The notes: generated by a model not told the origin, from the sequence alone. Positions 15,473 to 23,597 are shown, counted from the first letter of the stretch. The stretch is 64,000 nucleotides of DNA from Streptomyces sp. Edi2 (GCF_040253635.1 NZ_JBEJGX010000003.1:2728001-2792000), one strand, 5' to 3'. Numbers and translations: made by a program.

Positions 15473-16231
15473 ATGGCAGGACGACGGGCAGCGCGTGACG
15501 CAATCTCCCGGGACCAGTGGGCGGCGCTGATCTCGGCCAGGAACACCGCCTCGGAAACCGGAGCGCGCCGGGCCGCCGGCCGGGAGAAGACCCCCATCAC
15601 GGTGGAGCGCATCATCGACGCGGCTCTCCAGGCCGTCGAGGCGGGCGGCTTCGAGGACCTGACGATGCGCGTGGTCGCGACGAGGCTCGGGACCGGCCCC
15701 GCGTCGTTGTACGCGCACGTGCGCAACAGGGCGGAGCTCGGCGACCTGCTCATCGGCAGGCTGTGCTCCCAGGTCACTCTCCCCGCACCGGACCCCGCGT
15801 GCTGGCGGGACCAGTTCATGGACGTGTGCGCACAGCTGCGCGATCAGTTTCTGCGCTACCCCGGCATCGCACAGGCCGCTCTCACCGTGGTGCCCGCCGA
15901 TCTGGCAACTCTGCGGGTCGGCGAGGGGATGCTCGCGATCCTGCTCGCCAGTGGCGCGCCCGCCCGACAGGCGGCCTGGACCAGCGACGCAGCCTTCCTC
16001 TACATCACGGGCTACTGCCTGGAGGCATCCGCGGCCCGGCGGCAGAACTCGGACGCCGACGGCCGTGTGATCGACCGCGCCGAGATCGAGGAGCGGCTCC
16101 GGATGCTGCCGCCCGACCTGTTCCCCCATACCGTCGCCCATGCGCGGGAGCTCACCTCAGGCACCGGACACGACCGGTTCACCTTCACCCTCACCCTGCT
16201 GCTGCAGGGACTGGTCCCGCCACAGCCGTGA
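15473..16231 (+). CDS. TetR/AcrR family regulator (TetR_C-type)
   Basis: A 252-residue TetR-type repressor with a 35-residue N-terminal extension. The DNA-binding domain is ITVERIIDAALQAVEAGGFEDLTMRVVATRLGTGPASLYAHVRNRAE (about 42-88). The C-terminal domain runs to residue 250 and is of the long tetracycline-repressor-like class. A short TetR-specific promoter and the duplicated operator upstream imply autoregulation and control of the divergent TetX-like gene. The following 390 bases (16232-16621) hold no gene that I can support. Confidence 0.87.
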   Translation: MAGRRAARDAISRDQWAALISARNTASETGARRAAGREKTPITVERIIDAALQAVEAGGFEDLTMRVVATRLGTGPASLYAHVRNRAELGDLLIGRLCSQVTLPAPDPACWRDQFMDVCAQLRDQFLRYPGIAQAALTVVPADLATLRVGEGMLAILLASGAPARQAAWTSDAAFLYITGYCLEASAARRQNSDADGRVIDRAEIEERLRMLPPDLFPHTVAHARELTSGTGHDRFTFTLTLLLQGLVPPQP

Positions 16232-16621
16232 ACAGTCTCAGGACATCGGCGCTCGTACCCTCGTCCCTCGTCGAAGACCGGCGTCTTCCACGGTTCGAGA
16301 CGTCCGCGGACCTGTGCCTACGGTGCGCACGATGAGCAGCGATTCCTAACAGGGCCGGGGACTTGGGTGCGCACGACATCGGGAGCATGGGCGAGCGCGG
16401 CAGAGCTGCGGCGGCGGGTTCGAGCCGTCGAAGCGCTCCAGGCGAAGACGCGGGAGATGCCGCGGCGAACGTCCCGGAGTCAGTTGGTGATCATGCGGTT
16501 CGTGAATGTCCAGCAGAAATGACGGCGTCTCGCCGGGCGGCAAGAAAAGGGAAGGCGGCAGCCAACTGGCCGTTGGCAGGATGTCCGCGCTGAACACCCG
16601 AGGGGAAAGGACCACACGACC

Positions 16622-17032
16622 GTGGCTCGTGCCATCACTTTGATTCGCTCCACCGCCCTGTCCGACGTCGCTGAGTACGCCTACGCGGCCACGGCGCCCG
16701 CCGAGTCACGCCTGATCTTCCTCGCAGGGGCGTGTCCGCTGAACGATGACGGCTCGACAGCAGCGATCGGGGACTACGCAGGCCAAGCAGCGAGAGCCAT
16801 CGAGAACATGCAGGCCGCTCTTACTGCCTCAGGCGCGTCACTCCACGACGTCGTCAGCACACGGGTTCTCGTCGCATCGGCCCGGCGGGAGGACCTGGTG
16901 GCCGCCTGGCAAGTAGTCCGGGACTCGTTCGCTGACCATGACGTCCCCAGCACGTTGATGGGCGTCACCGTGCTCGGTTACAAGGACCAACTCGTCGAGA
17001 TCGAGGCCGTCGCCGCCGTGCTCGATTCTTGA
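16622..17032 (+). CDS. RidA/YjgF family protein
   Basis: A 136-residue protein of the RidA (YjgF/YER057c/UK114) family, which hydrolyses reactive enamine/imine intermediates or has divergent roles. The family core is visible: SRLIFLAGACPLNDDG (about 30-45), QAARAIENMQAALTASGASLHDVVSTRVLVAS and the C-terminal STLMGVTVLGYKDQLVEIEAVAAV. The conserved arginine of deaminating RidA proteins (in an SRVRVEI-type sequence) is not evident, which suggests a non-canonical subgroup. The GTG start at 16622 follows GGAAAGGA. It stands alone upstream of IS remnants. Confidence 0.85.
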   Translation: MARAITLIRSTALSDVAEYAYAATAPAESRLIFLAGACPLNDDGSTAAIGDYAGQAARAIENMQAALTASGASLHDVVSTRVLVASARREDLVAAWQVVRDSFADHDVPSTLMGVTVLGYKDQLVEIEAVAAVLDS

Positions 17033-17112
17033 GACCTCTTCCAAGGACACCGCAACGCGGGATGGCCAGGCGTCCGCCAGGACGGCTGGCCATCGAGGAA
17101 CGTAGGCTGCGG

Positions 17113-17262
17113 TCAGCCTGCCTTGGCGGGCTCCTCGGCTCGGGCTCGTGTGCTGGCGAGGCGGTAGGAGTCGGTGCCTGTCTCGATGATGGTGCCGTTG
17201 AAGGTGAGCCGGTCGACGATGGCCGCGCAGAGGCGGGGGGCGGTGAAGGTCTTCGTCCAGCC
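17113..17262 (-). pseudogene. IstB-like (IS21-type helper ATPase) C-terminal fragment
   Basis: The last 50 or so codons read TFTAPRLCAAIVDRLTFNGT and then IIETGTDSYRLAS, a close match to the C-terminal end of IS21-family IstB ATPases (ALIDRL-x4-I-x-G-SYRL). Nothing of the AAA+ ATPase core precedes it. The upstream sequence switches to another element's remnant at about 17340. It is mobile-element debris. Confidence 0.7.
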
Positions 17263-17356
17263 GCCCCCGCGTACCCGGCCGCCGACGCACCCAAGCCCCC
17301 GGAGAACCTCCCCACCGGCCACCGACGGGCACGGAAGACCAAGACCACCAAGGGCA

Positions 17357-17498
17357 ACGGCGGCGTCGAGTTCAGCGTGAGGTCCACCGGTGTGGTCACC
17401 GGCCCGTGCGCGCACAGCAACGCGTCGGTCCGCTCCAACGGCGTGTCCCCGCGCACGGACGGGCAGTCGAAGAGGCCGTTCCGGACGGGTGACGCCAC
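17357..17498 (-). pseudogene. N-terminal fragment of a Streptomyces transposase
   Basis: The segment encodes NGLFDCPSVRGDTPLERTDA and then LLCAHGPVTTPVDLTL. This matches my recollection of the N-terminus of a transposase family common in Streptomyces (FYDCLTARGDALFELTDALL then CADGPVRTLVDLTL; annotated as NF041680-like). It breaks off after about 47 residues. The flanking sequence 17263-17356 and 17499-17683 holds no supported gene. Confidence 0.55.
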
Positions 17499-17683
17499 CG
17501 CGGGAACGCTTCCCGCCGGACGCCGGGTTGCAGCAGACTCGTTCCCCCACGGCCTTCGTGCCGGCCATGTGCTTCTTCGGTCGGAGCACAGGACCGGACG
17601 AAGGCCGTGTTCACGTCCCCGGAATCCTCGTACGAGCGATCACGTTCGGGGAATCGTTCGCGGTCAGACCGTCAAGAACAAGC

Positions 17684-17950
17684 TCAGCGCATCCACACAA
17701 TGTAGAAGTTGGGGAGTCCGGGCTGGGGGGCGCTTTGGCAGGTGGCCTCGTGGTACTTGGGGTTGAGCGGCAGGTCACGCTGCGCCTGGTCGACGCACTG
17801 CTGGAAGGAGCCGTACGACTCGCCACCGACCTGCACCCAGCCGTCATTGGGCTGGGTGTCGGCGAAAGCGGCCGTGGCGGTCAGCGGCATGGTGACGGCT
17901 GCGGCACCCACGGCGAGACCGAGAGCGATACGAGTGCGCCAGGACTTCAT
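17684..17950 (-). CDS. Small secreted protein, member B of a local pair
   Basis: An 88-residue exported protein with signal peptide MKSWRTRIALGLAVGAAAVT and a cleavage site near AFA-D around residue 30. The mature part contains DGWVQVGGESYGSFQQC and PKYHEATC, i.e. the same W, E-x-Y, YHE and two-cysteine pattern as the protein encoded at 7823-8071, plus a longer Pro-rich tail ending FYIVWMR. GGAGGAATTC precedes the ATG, which fixes the start eleven codons after the first ATG in the frame. Like its relative, it lies downstream of a lipoprotein gene on the same strand (254-base gap). Function unknown. Confidence 0.8.
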   Translation of the reverse strand: MKSWRTRIALGLAVGAAAVTMPLTATAAFADTQPNDGWVQVGGESYGSFQQCVDQAQRDLPLNPKYHEATCQSAPQPGLPNFYIVWMR

Positions 17951-18204
17951 GAATTCCTCCATTGGTTGTTTTCGGGTCGTTCTCCGCACAGCTCTCCTGG
18001 AGAGACGCTGCGGCCGAAAGCCGCCTGAGCTGTGCGTCCTTCACTGGGTTTGTTGCGCGCACCGGGCCAGAAGTTCACTGGGTGGTGAGCTTTTCCGGCC
18101 AGTGCTGTCCGGGGGCCGGGGCCCTCGTACGAGCTGGTCGGCACGTCCCCCACCGGTAGATCGGTGAGCGGTCTATGGGGCGCGTATGGCGCGGGGAGCG
18201 GGGG

Positions 18205-18837
18205 TTACGGGTGGTACTTCTCCTCGACCGTCTCGGCGGCGCCGGACTTGGTGTCCATGGTCACGCGGACGGTCACGCTGCCGCTCTTCGCAGCCTTCTC
18301 CAGCTGCTCCACGGTGCACTTCGAGGTGCCGTAGCCGTCCTTGCCGATGGACACGCTGCCCGCGTCGTCGGAGCAGATCGCGGCCGCGCCGAGAACCGTC
18401 GTGGCGTTCGCGACAAAGAACGCCTGGTCCGTGCCGCCGCCCTGGGGCTTGACGATCAGCTTGCCGGGCGCAAGGTACTCCAGCTTGCCGACGATCGTGC
18501 GGTGGTTACCCGCGTGGGCGACGCCACCCCCGGCCGCACCGGACCCGCTGCCGGTCTTGGCGGCGGACGACGCCCTGGTGGACTTGGCGCCGTCCTGGCC
18601 CTGCGAGGCGGAGTGGGCCGAGGAGGAGCCGCTCGTGTGCTGGGCCGGGGCCGCGACCGAGGCGTGTTGCGAGTCGGACGCGGTCGAAGAGCTCGTGGAG
18701 CCGACGGCGCTTGCCGCCCCGGAGCCCTGCCCGCAGGCTGTGAGCCCCATGCCCAGCGCCGCCGCGGCGACAATGGTGGTGGCGATGCGGCGGCCGGCGC
18801 GACCGCGGAGGCGGGTGGTGACGGTGGCGGTGTTCAT
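18205..18837 (-). CDS. Lipoprotein with Ser/Ala-rich linker
   Basis: A 210-residue exported lipoprotein: basic n-region RLRGRAGRRIATT, hydrophobic helix and lipobox LTAC with the modified cysteine near residue 35. A linker of about 70 residues rich in Ser, Ala and Gly follows. The C-terminal domain (residues about 110-210, HRTIVGKLEYLAPGKLIVKPQ ... VTMDTKSGAAETVEEKY) has two cysteines (AAICSDD and TSKCTVEQL). I do not recognise this domain; the VEQLEKAAKSGSVTVRV segment suggests a small beta-sandwich. It shares the linker style and the upstream TTAG box with the lipoprotein genes at 8255 and 11086 and, like the first, is followed by a small secreted-protein gene. Confidence 0.8.
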   Translation of the reverse strand: MNTATVTTRLRGRAGRRIATTIVAAAALGMGLTACGQGSGAASAVGSTSSSTASDSQHASVAAPAQHTSGSSSAHSASQGQDGAKSTRASSAAKTGSGSGAAGGGVAHAGNHRTIVGKLEYLAPGKLIVKPQGGGTDQAFFVANATTVLGAAAICSDDAGSVSIGKDGYGTSKCTVEQLEKAAKSGSVTVRVTMDTKSGAAETVEEKYHP

Positions 18838-18911
18838 CGTGGATTCCTGTTGCTCTGCTCGCTCGTTCGCTCCCGGACAACCATCACCTTCGTAGCCCGG
18901 GTTGGCGTTCT

Positions 18912-18928
18912 GCTAACGGACGACTAAT
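18912..18928 (-). promoter_or_regulatory. TTAG-N7-TTAG box, third copy
   Basis: On the minus strand ATTAGTCGTCCGTTAGC lies 74 bases before the start of the lipoprotein gene at 18837. The TTAG halves and the 11-base period are kept while the 7-base spacer differs from the other two copies, which argues that the halves are the functional part. The stretch from here to the IS debris (18929-19123) contains no gene. Confidence 0.55.
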
Positions 18929-19189
18929 GCGGTGCAGCGACGCACCGCAGCGCGCTTGTCGCCGCCCGCATCAGCGTCGCCGGCCCTGGCGTTCAGGTGT
19001 GACTGCCTCGATCAGCCCAGGTACCGAGGGACCACTACGACGAGGAGGGAGAGGAAGGGACGAGGGGCCGCTCGCAGAGGAAGACTCGGGGACGTTCCTC
19101 AGAACGACATCGAACTGAGCTGAACCGGATTTTGTAGCGGCCCTGCAGCCAGGCATGGTCGCCTCGGCAGATGGGAGGACACAGGTCCG

Positions 19190-19283
19190 ATGCCTGCACC
19201 ACGGAAGTACCCCGACGAGCTGGGCGAGCGAGCCGTCCGCAAAGTCCGGCCCTCCGTGTCCATTTGGAGATTGCGCGTTTGAC
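19190..19283 (+). pseudogene. IS3-type transposase OrfA N-terminal fragment
   Basis: ATG at 19190, preceded by GGGAGGA, opens MPAPRKYPDELGERAVRKVR, the characteristic start of IS3-family OrfA proteins in actinobacteria. After about 20 codons the sequence passes into the remnant of an IS4-type element on the other strand. The leader from about 19124 (TGAACCGGATTTTGTAGCGG) probably is the IS3 left end. Insertion or recombination between two elements has destroyed both. Confidence 0.7.
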
Positions 19284-20493
19284 GATGGTCCAGAACGTGA
19301 CGGCCGATGGTGCCGACAAGGTCAATGTCGGTGCCGGTGAGGACGCCCGCGGCCAGGACGAGTTGGTCTCGGGCAGCGGCGAGGGCGGTGGTGAAGCCGG
19401 CCCGGTCCGGGTCGGTGCCCGGGGTGCTGTCGGTGGCGTCGGTCATCGCGGTGCGTAATGCCTGGTAGGCGGTCAGCAGGGCCCAGACCTCCTGCTCGAT
19501 GCCGTCGGGGTGCGGGCCCGCAGGACGCGTCCGCCGAGAATCGTGGACTTCAGCTCGGCGTAGGCGGTCTCGATCTCCCAGCGCTCGTGGTAGAGCCGGA
19601 CGAGTTCACCGGCCGGGTGGGTAGCCGGGTCGGTGAGGGTGGTCAGGAGCCGGTAGTGGCCGGTGCGGGTGCCCTGAACGGTGCGGATGGCGATCTCGGC
19701 ATCGACGACACGCATGGTCAGCGGCCCGATCTGGGTAAGTGTCGAGCCGTCGTTGCAGCGGGCCACCAGGGGCAGGTTCCGGTTGGTCTTGCAGCGCACG
19801 AGCAGATGGGCGCCGGTGGCGGCCGGCTGGTTCAGCAGGGCGGCGGCCGAGAAGTTCCGGTCGCCCAGCAGCAGCATTCCGGCCCGCAGGCTGTCCGCCA
19901 GGCGGCGGGCGTACTCCAGCTCACCATGCGTGGCCGGACCGAACACGGCCCCGGTCACGGACCGGGTGCCGCGGGCCACCAGCGCGGCCAGCCGCAGTTG
20001 CGGGTAGCCCGAGGTCCCGTTGCCGAGCCGCTGCCGGGTGAACACCGCGAGGTTGGCCGGGCAGTCCAAGACCGGCAGCAGGGTGCCGTCGACCGCGACG
20101 ACCTTCAGGCCCCGCCACCGTCCGGCGGCAGCGGTCGTGGCGGCGGGTCCGCTCACCAGGTTGACAGTGCTTTCATCGGTGCCGGACCCAGCCGCTGGCG
20201 GGCTTGGCGAAGAGCGCTGCCGCTGGGCCGGAGCAGCGACAGGCCCGCCAGCCCGGCACACAGTCGATCGAAAACCTGCTGGTAGCCCAGCCCGTTGAAG
20301 AGTGCCGCTGCCAACAGCAAGTACACCGTGACCCGCGCCGGCACCAGCCGGACCCTGCGTTGCACCGCACCTGTCTCTGCCAGCACTTCGTCGACCATCT
20401 CGAAGGGCACGATCTGGGTCAGCTCACCGATATGTCCCGGCGCGAACACCCCGGCCGCTACCCCGACCGTCCTGGTTATGGCAACCTGTTCCA
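19245..20493 (-). mobile_element. Decayed IS4-family transposase element
   Basis: Three frames on the minus strand together give an IS4-type DDE transposase. The N-terminus is ITRTVGVAAGVFAPGHIGEL ... ALRQARQRLGPAPMKAL (20493 to about 20164). The catalytic middle is KVVAVDGTLLPVLDCPANLA ... LLLGDRNFSAAAL ... LYHERWEIETAYAELKSTIL with the DDE residues (to about 19510). The C-terminus includes GIEQEVWALLTAYQALRTAM and then, after a further deletion, TIVKRAISKW. Single-base losses near 20163 and 19509 separate the frames, so it is inactive as read. Its 5' end lies 40 bases from the stop of the neighbouring SDR gene. Terminal inverted repeats could not be defined. Confidence 0.82.
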
Positions 20494-20534
20494 ACAGCGG
20501 AGCTCCTGTAGCGCCTAACTGAACGGCGTTGGCG

Positions 20535-21311
20535 CTAGACCGCGGTGAAGCCGCCGTCAGCGGCGACCACGGCTCCTGTGATGAAGCTGGAGCGTGGTGA
20601 GGCCAGGAAGCACAGGACCTCGGCGATCTCTTCAGGCTGTGCGACTCGGCCCAGGGGCTGCGCGTTGGCGAAGGACGCCAGGTACGCACGGCTGTCGGAG
20701 CGGATCGTGTCGAGGAAATCGGTCTCGATGACGCCTGCGGCAACGATGTTGGCGCGGATGCCCAGTGGCCCGCCCTCGACGGCGAGCACCTTGGTCAGTT
20801 GGGCCAGAGCGCCCTTCGACGCGCTGTAGGCGGCGCCTTCGGGCAGGGCGACGGTGCAGGTGTAGGAGCCGGTACTGACGATGGCGCCGCCGCCGCGGTT
20901 CTTCATGGCCCGGAAGGCTTCGCGGGTGCAGAAGAAGGAGCCGCGGGCGTTGACCGCCATCACGGCGTCCCAGTCCTCGGCGGAGGTTTCGGTGATGGGC
21001 TTGTTCAAGGCGCGTCCGGCGTTGTTCACCAGGATGTCCAGGCCTCCGAAGGTATCCAGAGCCGATTGCACCGCGCGGGCGGCGGTCTCTTCCTGCGCGA
21101 TGTCGCCGCGCATCGCGAGTACGCCGGGAAACTCGTCCGGCAGAGTCGTGATGTCGGGGCGTAGGTCGACGGCGACGACGCGGGCGCCGCGGGCGTGGAG
21201 GAGCGCCACGGTCTCCTTGCCCACGCCGCGCGCGGCCCCGGTGACGAGGGCGGTCTTCCCGGCGAACTCGGCGGATTCGGATGCTTCGGCGGACGCAGTG
21301 GCAGATGTCAT
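20535..21311 (-). CDS. SDR family NAD(P)-dependent oxidoreductase
   Basis: A 258-residue classical short-chain dehydrogenase. The cofactor motif TGAARGVG (about 24-31), NNAG (about 94-97), catalytic Ser in VSTGSY, Tyr/Lys in YSASKGALAQL and the C-terminal SFITGAVVAADGG are all present. It is the last gene of a minus-strand group, Atu4866-SDR-SDR, with 75 bases to the upstream SDR gene. The group lies opposite a truncated MmyB-like regulator gene, which suggests former control by that regulator. The substrate is unknown. Confidence 0.88.
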   Translation of the reverse strand: MTSATASAEASESAEFAGKTALVTGAARGVGKETVALLHARGARVVAVDLRPDITTLPDEFPGVLAMRGDIAQEETAARAVQSALDTFGGLDILVNNAGRALNKPITETSAEDWDAVMAVNARGSFFCTREAFRAMKNRGGGAIVSTGSYTCTVALPEGAAYSASKGALAQLTKVLAVEGGPLGIRANIVAAGVIETDFLDTIRSDSRAYLASFANAQPLGRVAQPEEIAEVLCFLASPRSSFITGAVVAADGGFTAV

Positions 21312-21386
21312 GGTGCGGTCCCTGGAAAAGGTGAGTGTGAGTGCAGGGCGCCGGTGCGGGGCACCTGAAGCGCTGTGGAGGGCTGT

Positions 21387-22145
21387 TCAGTGCGCGGTGA
21401 GCCCGCCGTCGACCACCAGTTCCGAGCCGGTGACGAACGAGGAGTCGTCGCAGGCCAGGAAGAGGATGGCGGGTGCGATCTCGTCGGCGCGGCCGGCTCG
21501 GCGCATGGGGGTGCGTTGGATGTCCGGTTGCTGGTCGCCCTGGGCGTCCAGGAGTTCCTGGATCATCGGTGTGGCGATCACCCCGGGATGCACCGAGTTG
21601 ATCCGTACTCCCCGCCGGGCGTACTCGACCGCGGCGGTCTTGCTCAACAGGCGCACGGCCCCCTTGGACGCCTGGTAGGCCGCAGCCGCACCGCTTCCTA
21701 CCAGGCCGAGTACTGACGACGTATTGATCACCGACGCGTTGCCGCTCGCACGCAGGAGCGGCATCGCCGCCTTCATGCCGAGCCAGGTGCCTTTCTGGTT
21801 CACGTCGATGACGCGGTCCCAAGCCTCTTCCCGCGTGTCCTCGATACCTGGCCAGTCCAGGATGCCGGCGAGGTTCACGAGCACGTCCAGCGTTCCGAAC
21901 CGGTCGCGTACGAGGGTGATCACTTCGTCCCACTCCCGCGCGGAGGAGACATCGAGGCGGGCAGCGACGACCTCCGCGCCGCGTGCCCCGATCCGGTGGG
22001 ACAGGTCCCGCAGGGGGCCTTCGGCGACATCGGTGATCACTAGCCGGGCGCCTTCGCGGGCGAAGAGTTCGGCGGTCGCTGTGCCGAGGCCGCCGGTCGC
22101 GCCCGTGATCAGCGCGACCTTGCCGTCAAGTCGTTGTCCTGTCAT
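21387..22145 (-). CDS. SDR family oxidoreductase (middle gene of operon)
   Basis: A 252-residue classical SDR: LITGATGGLG (12-21), VNLAG in place of the usual NNAG (about 89-93), INTSSVLGLVGSGAAAAYQASKGAVRLL holding the Ser-Tyr-Lys triad, and VTGSELVVDGG near the end. The NNAG-to-NLAG change is an unusual but tolerated variant. A 120-base gap to the upstream Atu4866 gene and 75 bases to the downstream SDR gene, all on one strand, suggest co-transcription. The two SDRs are only distantly similar, so they probably act on different substrates or successive steps. Confidence 0.88.
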   Translation of the reverse strand: MTGQRLDGKVALITGATGGLGTATAELFAREGARLVITDVAEGPLRDLSHRIGARGAEVVAARLDVSSAREWDEVITLVRDRFGTLDVLVNLAGILDWPGIEDTREEAWDRVIDVNQKGTWLGMKAAMPLLRASGNASVINTSSVLGLVGSGAAAAYQASKGAVRLLSKTAAVEYARRGVRINSVHPGVIATPMIQELLDAQGDQQPDIQRTPMRRAGRADEIAPAILFLACDDSSFVTGSELVVDGGLTAH

Positions 22146-22265
22146 GGATATGGTCCTTGAATCTGGTTGATGCTGGCTGACTGGCTGACTGCTGTGTCGG
22201 GACTTCTTGGTCCGCCGACGGCGGATTCGCCCCCGGTGACCAGGGCGGCCGCGGCCCGGCCTCCT

Positions 22266-22532
22266 CTACGACGACTTCTGCTCCCGGTAGAGCACGAGGT
22301 GCTCGTGAGAGAGCACTCCGTCCTGGATGTCGCCCGTGGCGGTGAACCCGGTGTCGTCGACGTAGTCCAGGTGGCTGCCGGTCACCGTGTACCGGCCGGT
22401 GTACGCGCTGCGCCGCTCGCCGCGAGCTTCGTCGTAGCGGCCGTCCGGCCGCAGCTCCTGACGGATGTGACCATCCGCGGTCACCCACATCCCGACCACG
22501 TCGACGTGGTCGCCCTCAACGGCCCCAGCCAT
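22266..22532 (-). CDS. Atu4866-domain small protein
   Basis: An 88-residue protein matching the Atu4866 domain: VGMWVTADGHIRQELRPDGR, YDEARGERRSAYTGRYTVTG and DYVDDTGFTATGDI, a small beta-barrel often encoded next to SDR genes. No signal peptide and no known enzyme motif; a ligand-binding role is possible but unproven. The ATG at 22530-22532 is supported by GAGAGGAG upstream. It is the first gene of the SDR group and faces the truncated MmyB-like gene across a palindrome-bearing promoter region. Confidence 0.83.
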   Translation of the reverse strand: MAGAVEGDHVDVVGMWVTADGHIRQELRPDGRYDEARGERRSAYTGRYTVTGSHLDYVDDTGFTATGDIQDGVLSHEHLVLYREQKSS

Positions 22533-22613
22533 GGCGGACTCCTCTCCTCGAATGGTGCGGTCTTCCCCGCTCGACCGAGTCTGGGCAGGTCAGCGGCCAT
22601 CAACCAGGACGCG

Positions 22614-22644
22614 TGCTGCCTGGGTGTGGCACACCCGGGCAGCA
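22614..22644. promoter_or_regulatory. 31-base inverted repeat, likely MmyB-type operator
   Basis: TGCTGCCTGGGTGTG (22614-22628) pairs with 22630-22644 around a single central G, with one G-T mismatch. It sits in the divergent promoter region between the Atu4866-SDR operon and the MmyB-like remnant. A similar CTGCCCAGTGTG half (minus strand) overlaps the start of the intact MmyB-like gene at 4145. This supports a common operator; the assignment is inference. Confidence 0.6.
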
Positions 22645-22671
22645 CACCGGGCCGCCGCCTAGCCTGAACAC

Positions 22672-22830
22672 ATGGACGACAACCCCCTGGGAGACTTCCT
22701 GCGCATACGCCGCGCCGGCCTGCGGCCGGAGGACGTCGGCATGGCGAGCTACGGGGCGCGCAGAGTCGCCGGACTGCGCCGCGAGGAGGTCGCCGTCCTG
22801 GCCGGAGTGAACGCCGACTACTACACCCGC
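22672..22830 (+). pseudogene. Truncated MmyB-like regulator (HTH only)
   Basis: The first 53 codons (MDDNPLGDFLRIRRAGLRPE, then AGLRREEVAVLAGVNADYYTR-like sequence) are a well-conserved XRE-type helix-turn-helix of the MmyB-like family. The frame then leaves the family exactly where LEQGR is expected and ends within 15 codons. The PAS-like domain is missing. The break coincides with a palindrome at 22840 and the start of a serine-recombinase gene, so insertion or excision of an element probably cut the gene. Confidence 0.8.
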
Positions 22831-22839
22831 GCAAGCCCG

Positions 22840-22857
22840 GTTCGGTCTGGACCGAAC
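22840..22857. repeat. 18-bp palindrome at the regulator/recombinase junction
   Basis: GTTCGGTC and GACCGAAC are exact reverse complements around a central TG. The palindrome lies between the last homologous codon of the truncated regulator and the start of the serine recombinase, 12 bases before its GTG. A 2-base centre is what serine recombinases cut, so it could be the recombination core; this is speculative. Confidence 0.5.
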
Positions 22858-22868
22858 TGCCTCGACCC

Positions 22869-23521
22869 GTGAGCGCCGACACCAAGCCGGTCGGCCACGT
22901 CCGCCTCGGGTACGCCCCGCCTCGACCGCACGGCAGTCCCTGGACGCACAGCTCGACTCCCTCGCCGAAGCCGGGGTCACCCGGGTCTACTCGGAGAAGA
23001 TCTCCACCCGCGCCACCAGGCGCCCCGAGCTGGAGGCCGCCGTCAAGCTCGCCGGGGAGATCCGCTCGTCCGGCGTCGCCGCCACCCTCGTCGTCCACGA
23101 ACACAAACGGCTCGGCCGCGGTATCGAACTCGCCATGCTCGCCGAGGAGCTGAAGGCCGGCGACGTCGGCCTGGAGTTCCTCACCGGAGAACTGAAGGGC
23201 TCGCACGACCCCTCCGGGATCGTGTTCACCGTGCTGGCCGCCATGTCCGGCATGGAGCGCGAGTACATCTGCGACCGCACCCTCGAAGGACACGAGTCCG
23301 CCCGCAAGCGCGGCAAGACCATCGGCGGCGCCGGCGTCACCGACGACGACATGCTGTCGATGGCCCTCCGTCTGCGCGACCAGGAGATGAGCCTGCGGGA
23401 CATCGCCAAGCGTCTCGTCATCACCACCGGCACGAAGAAGGGACAACACCCCTCGCCCGCCACCGTCATGCGGATGCTGCGCGAACACGACGAACAGGCC
23501 GCCGAGCCGGCGAGCGCATGA
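22869..23521 (+). pseudogene. Serine recombinase (resolvase/invertase type), frameshifted
   Basis: Two frames together encode a recombinase of about 217 residues. GHVRLGYA precedes a frame change near 22916 and then comes the N-terminal catalytic core (STARQSLDAQLDSLAEAG, VHEHKRLGRGIELAMLAEEL, GLEFLTG, AMSGMEREYICDRTLEGHESARKRG) and a C-terminal helix-turn-helix (MSLRDIAKRLVITTG ... PSPATVMRML). Restoring one base in TACGCCC-CGCC gives YARAST with the catalytic serine, so a single lost base separates it from an intact gene. It is either recently inactivated or a consensus error. Confidence 0.8.
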
Positions 23522-23597
23522 CGACGGTCGCGAAGCCCCGCAACCTACTTTGCGGCTGGTGTCTGGGCTAGGAGTCCAGGGCCAAGGAGCGCGAGGA

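Noticed and set aside
16363..16593. 76-codon plus-strand frame before the RidA gene
   Set aside because: Ala/Gly/Arg-rich without motifs; no homologue recognised and the codon pattern resembles intergenic shadows.
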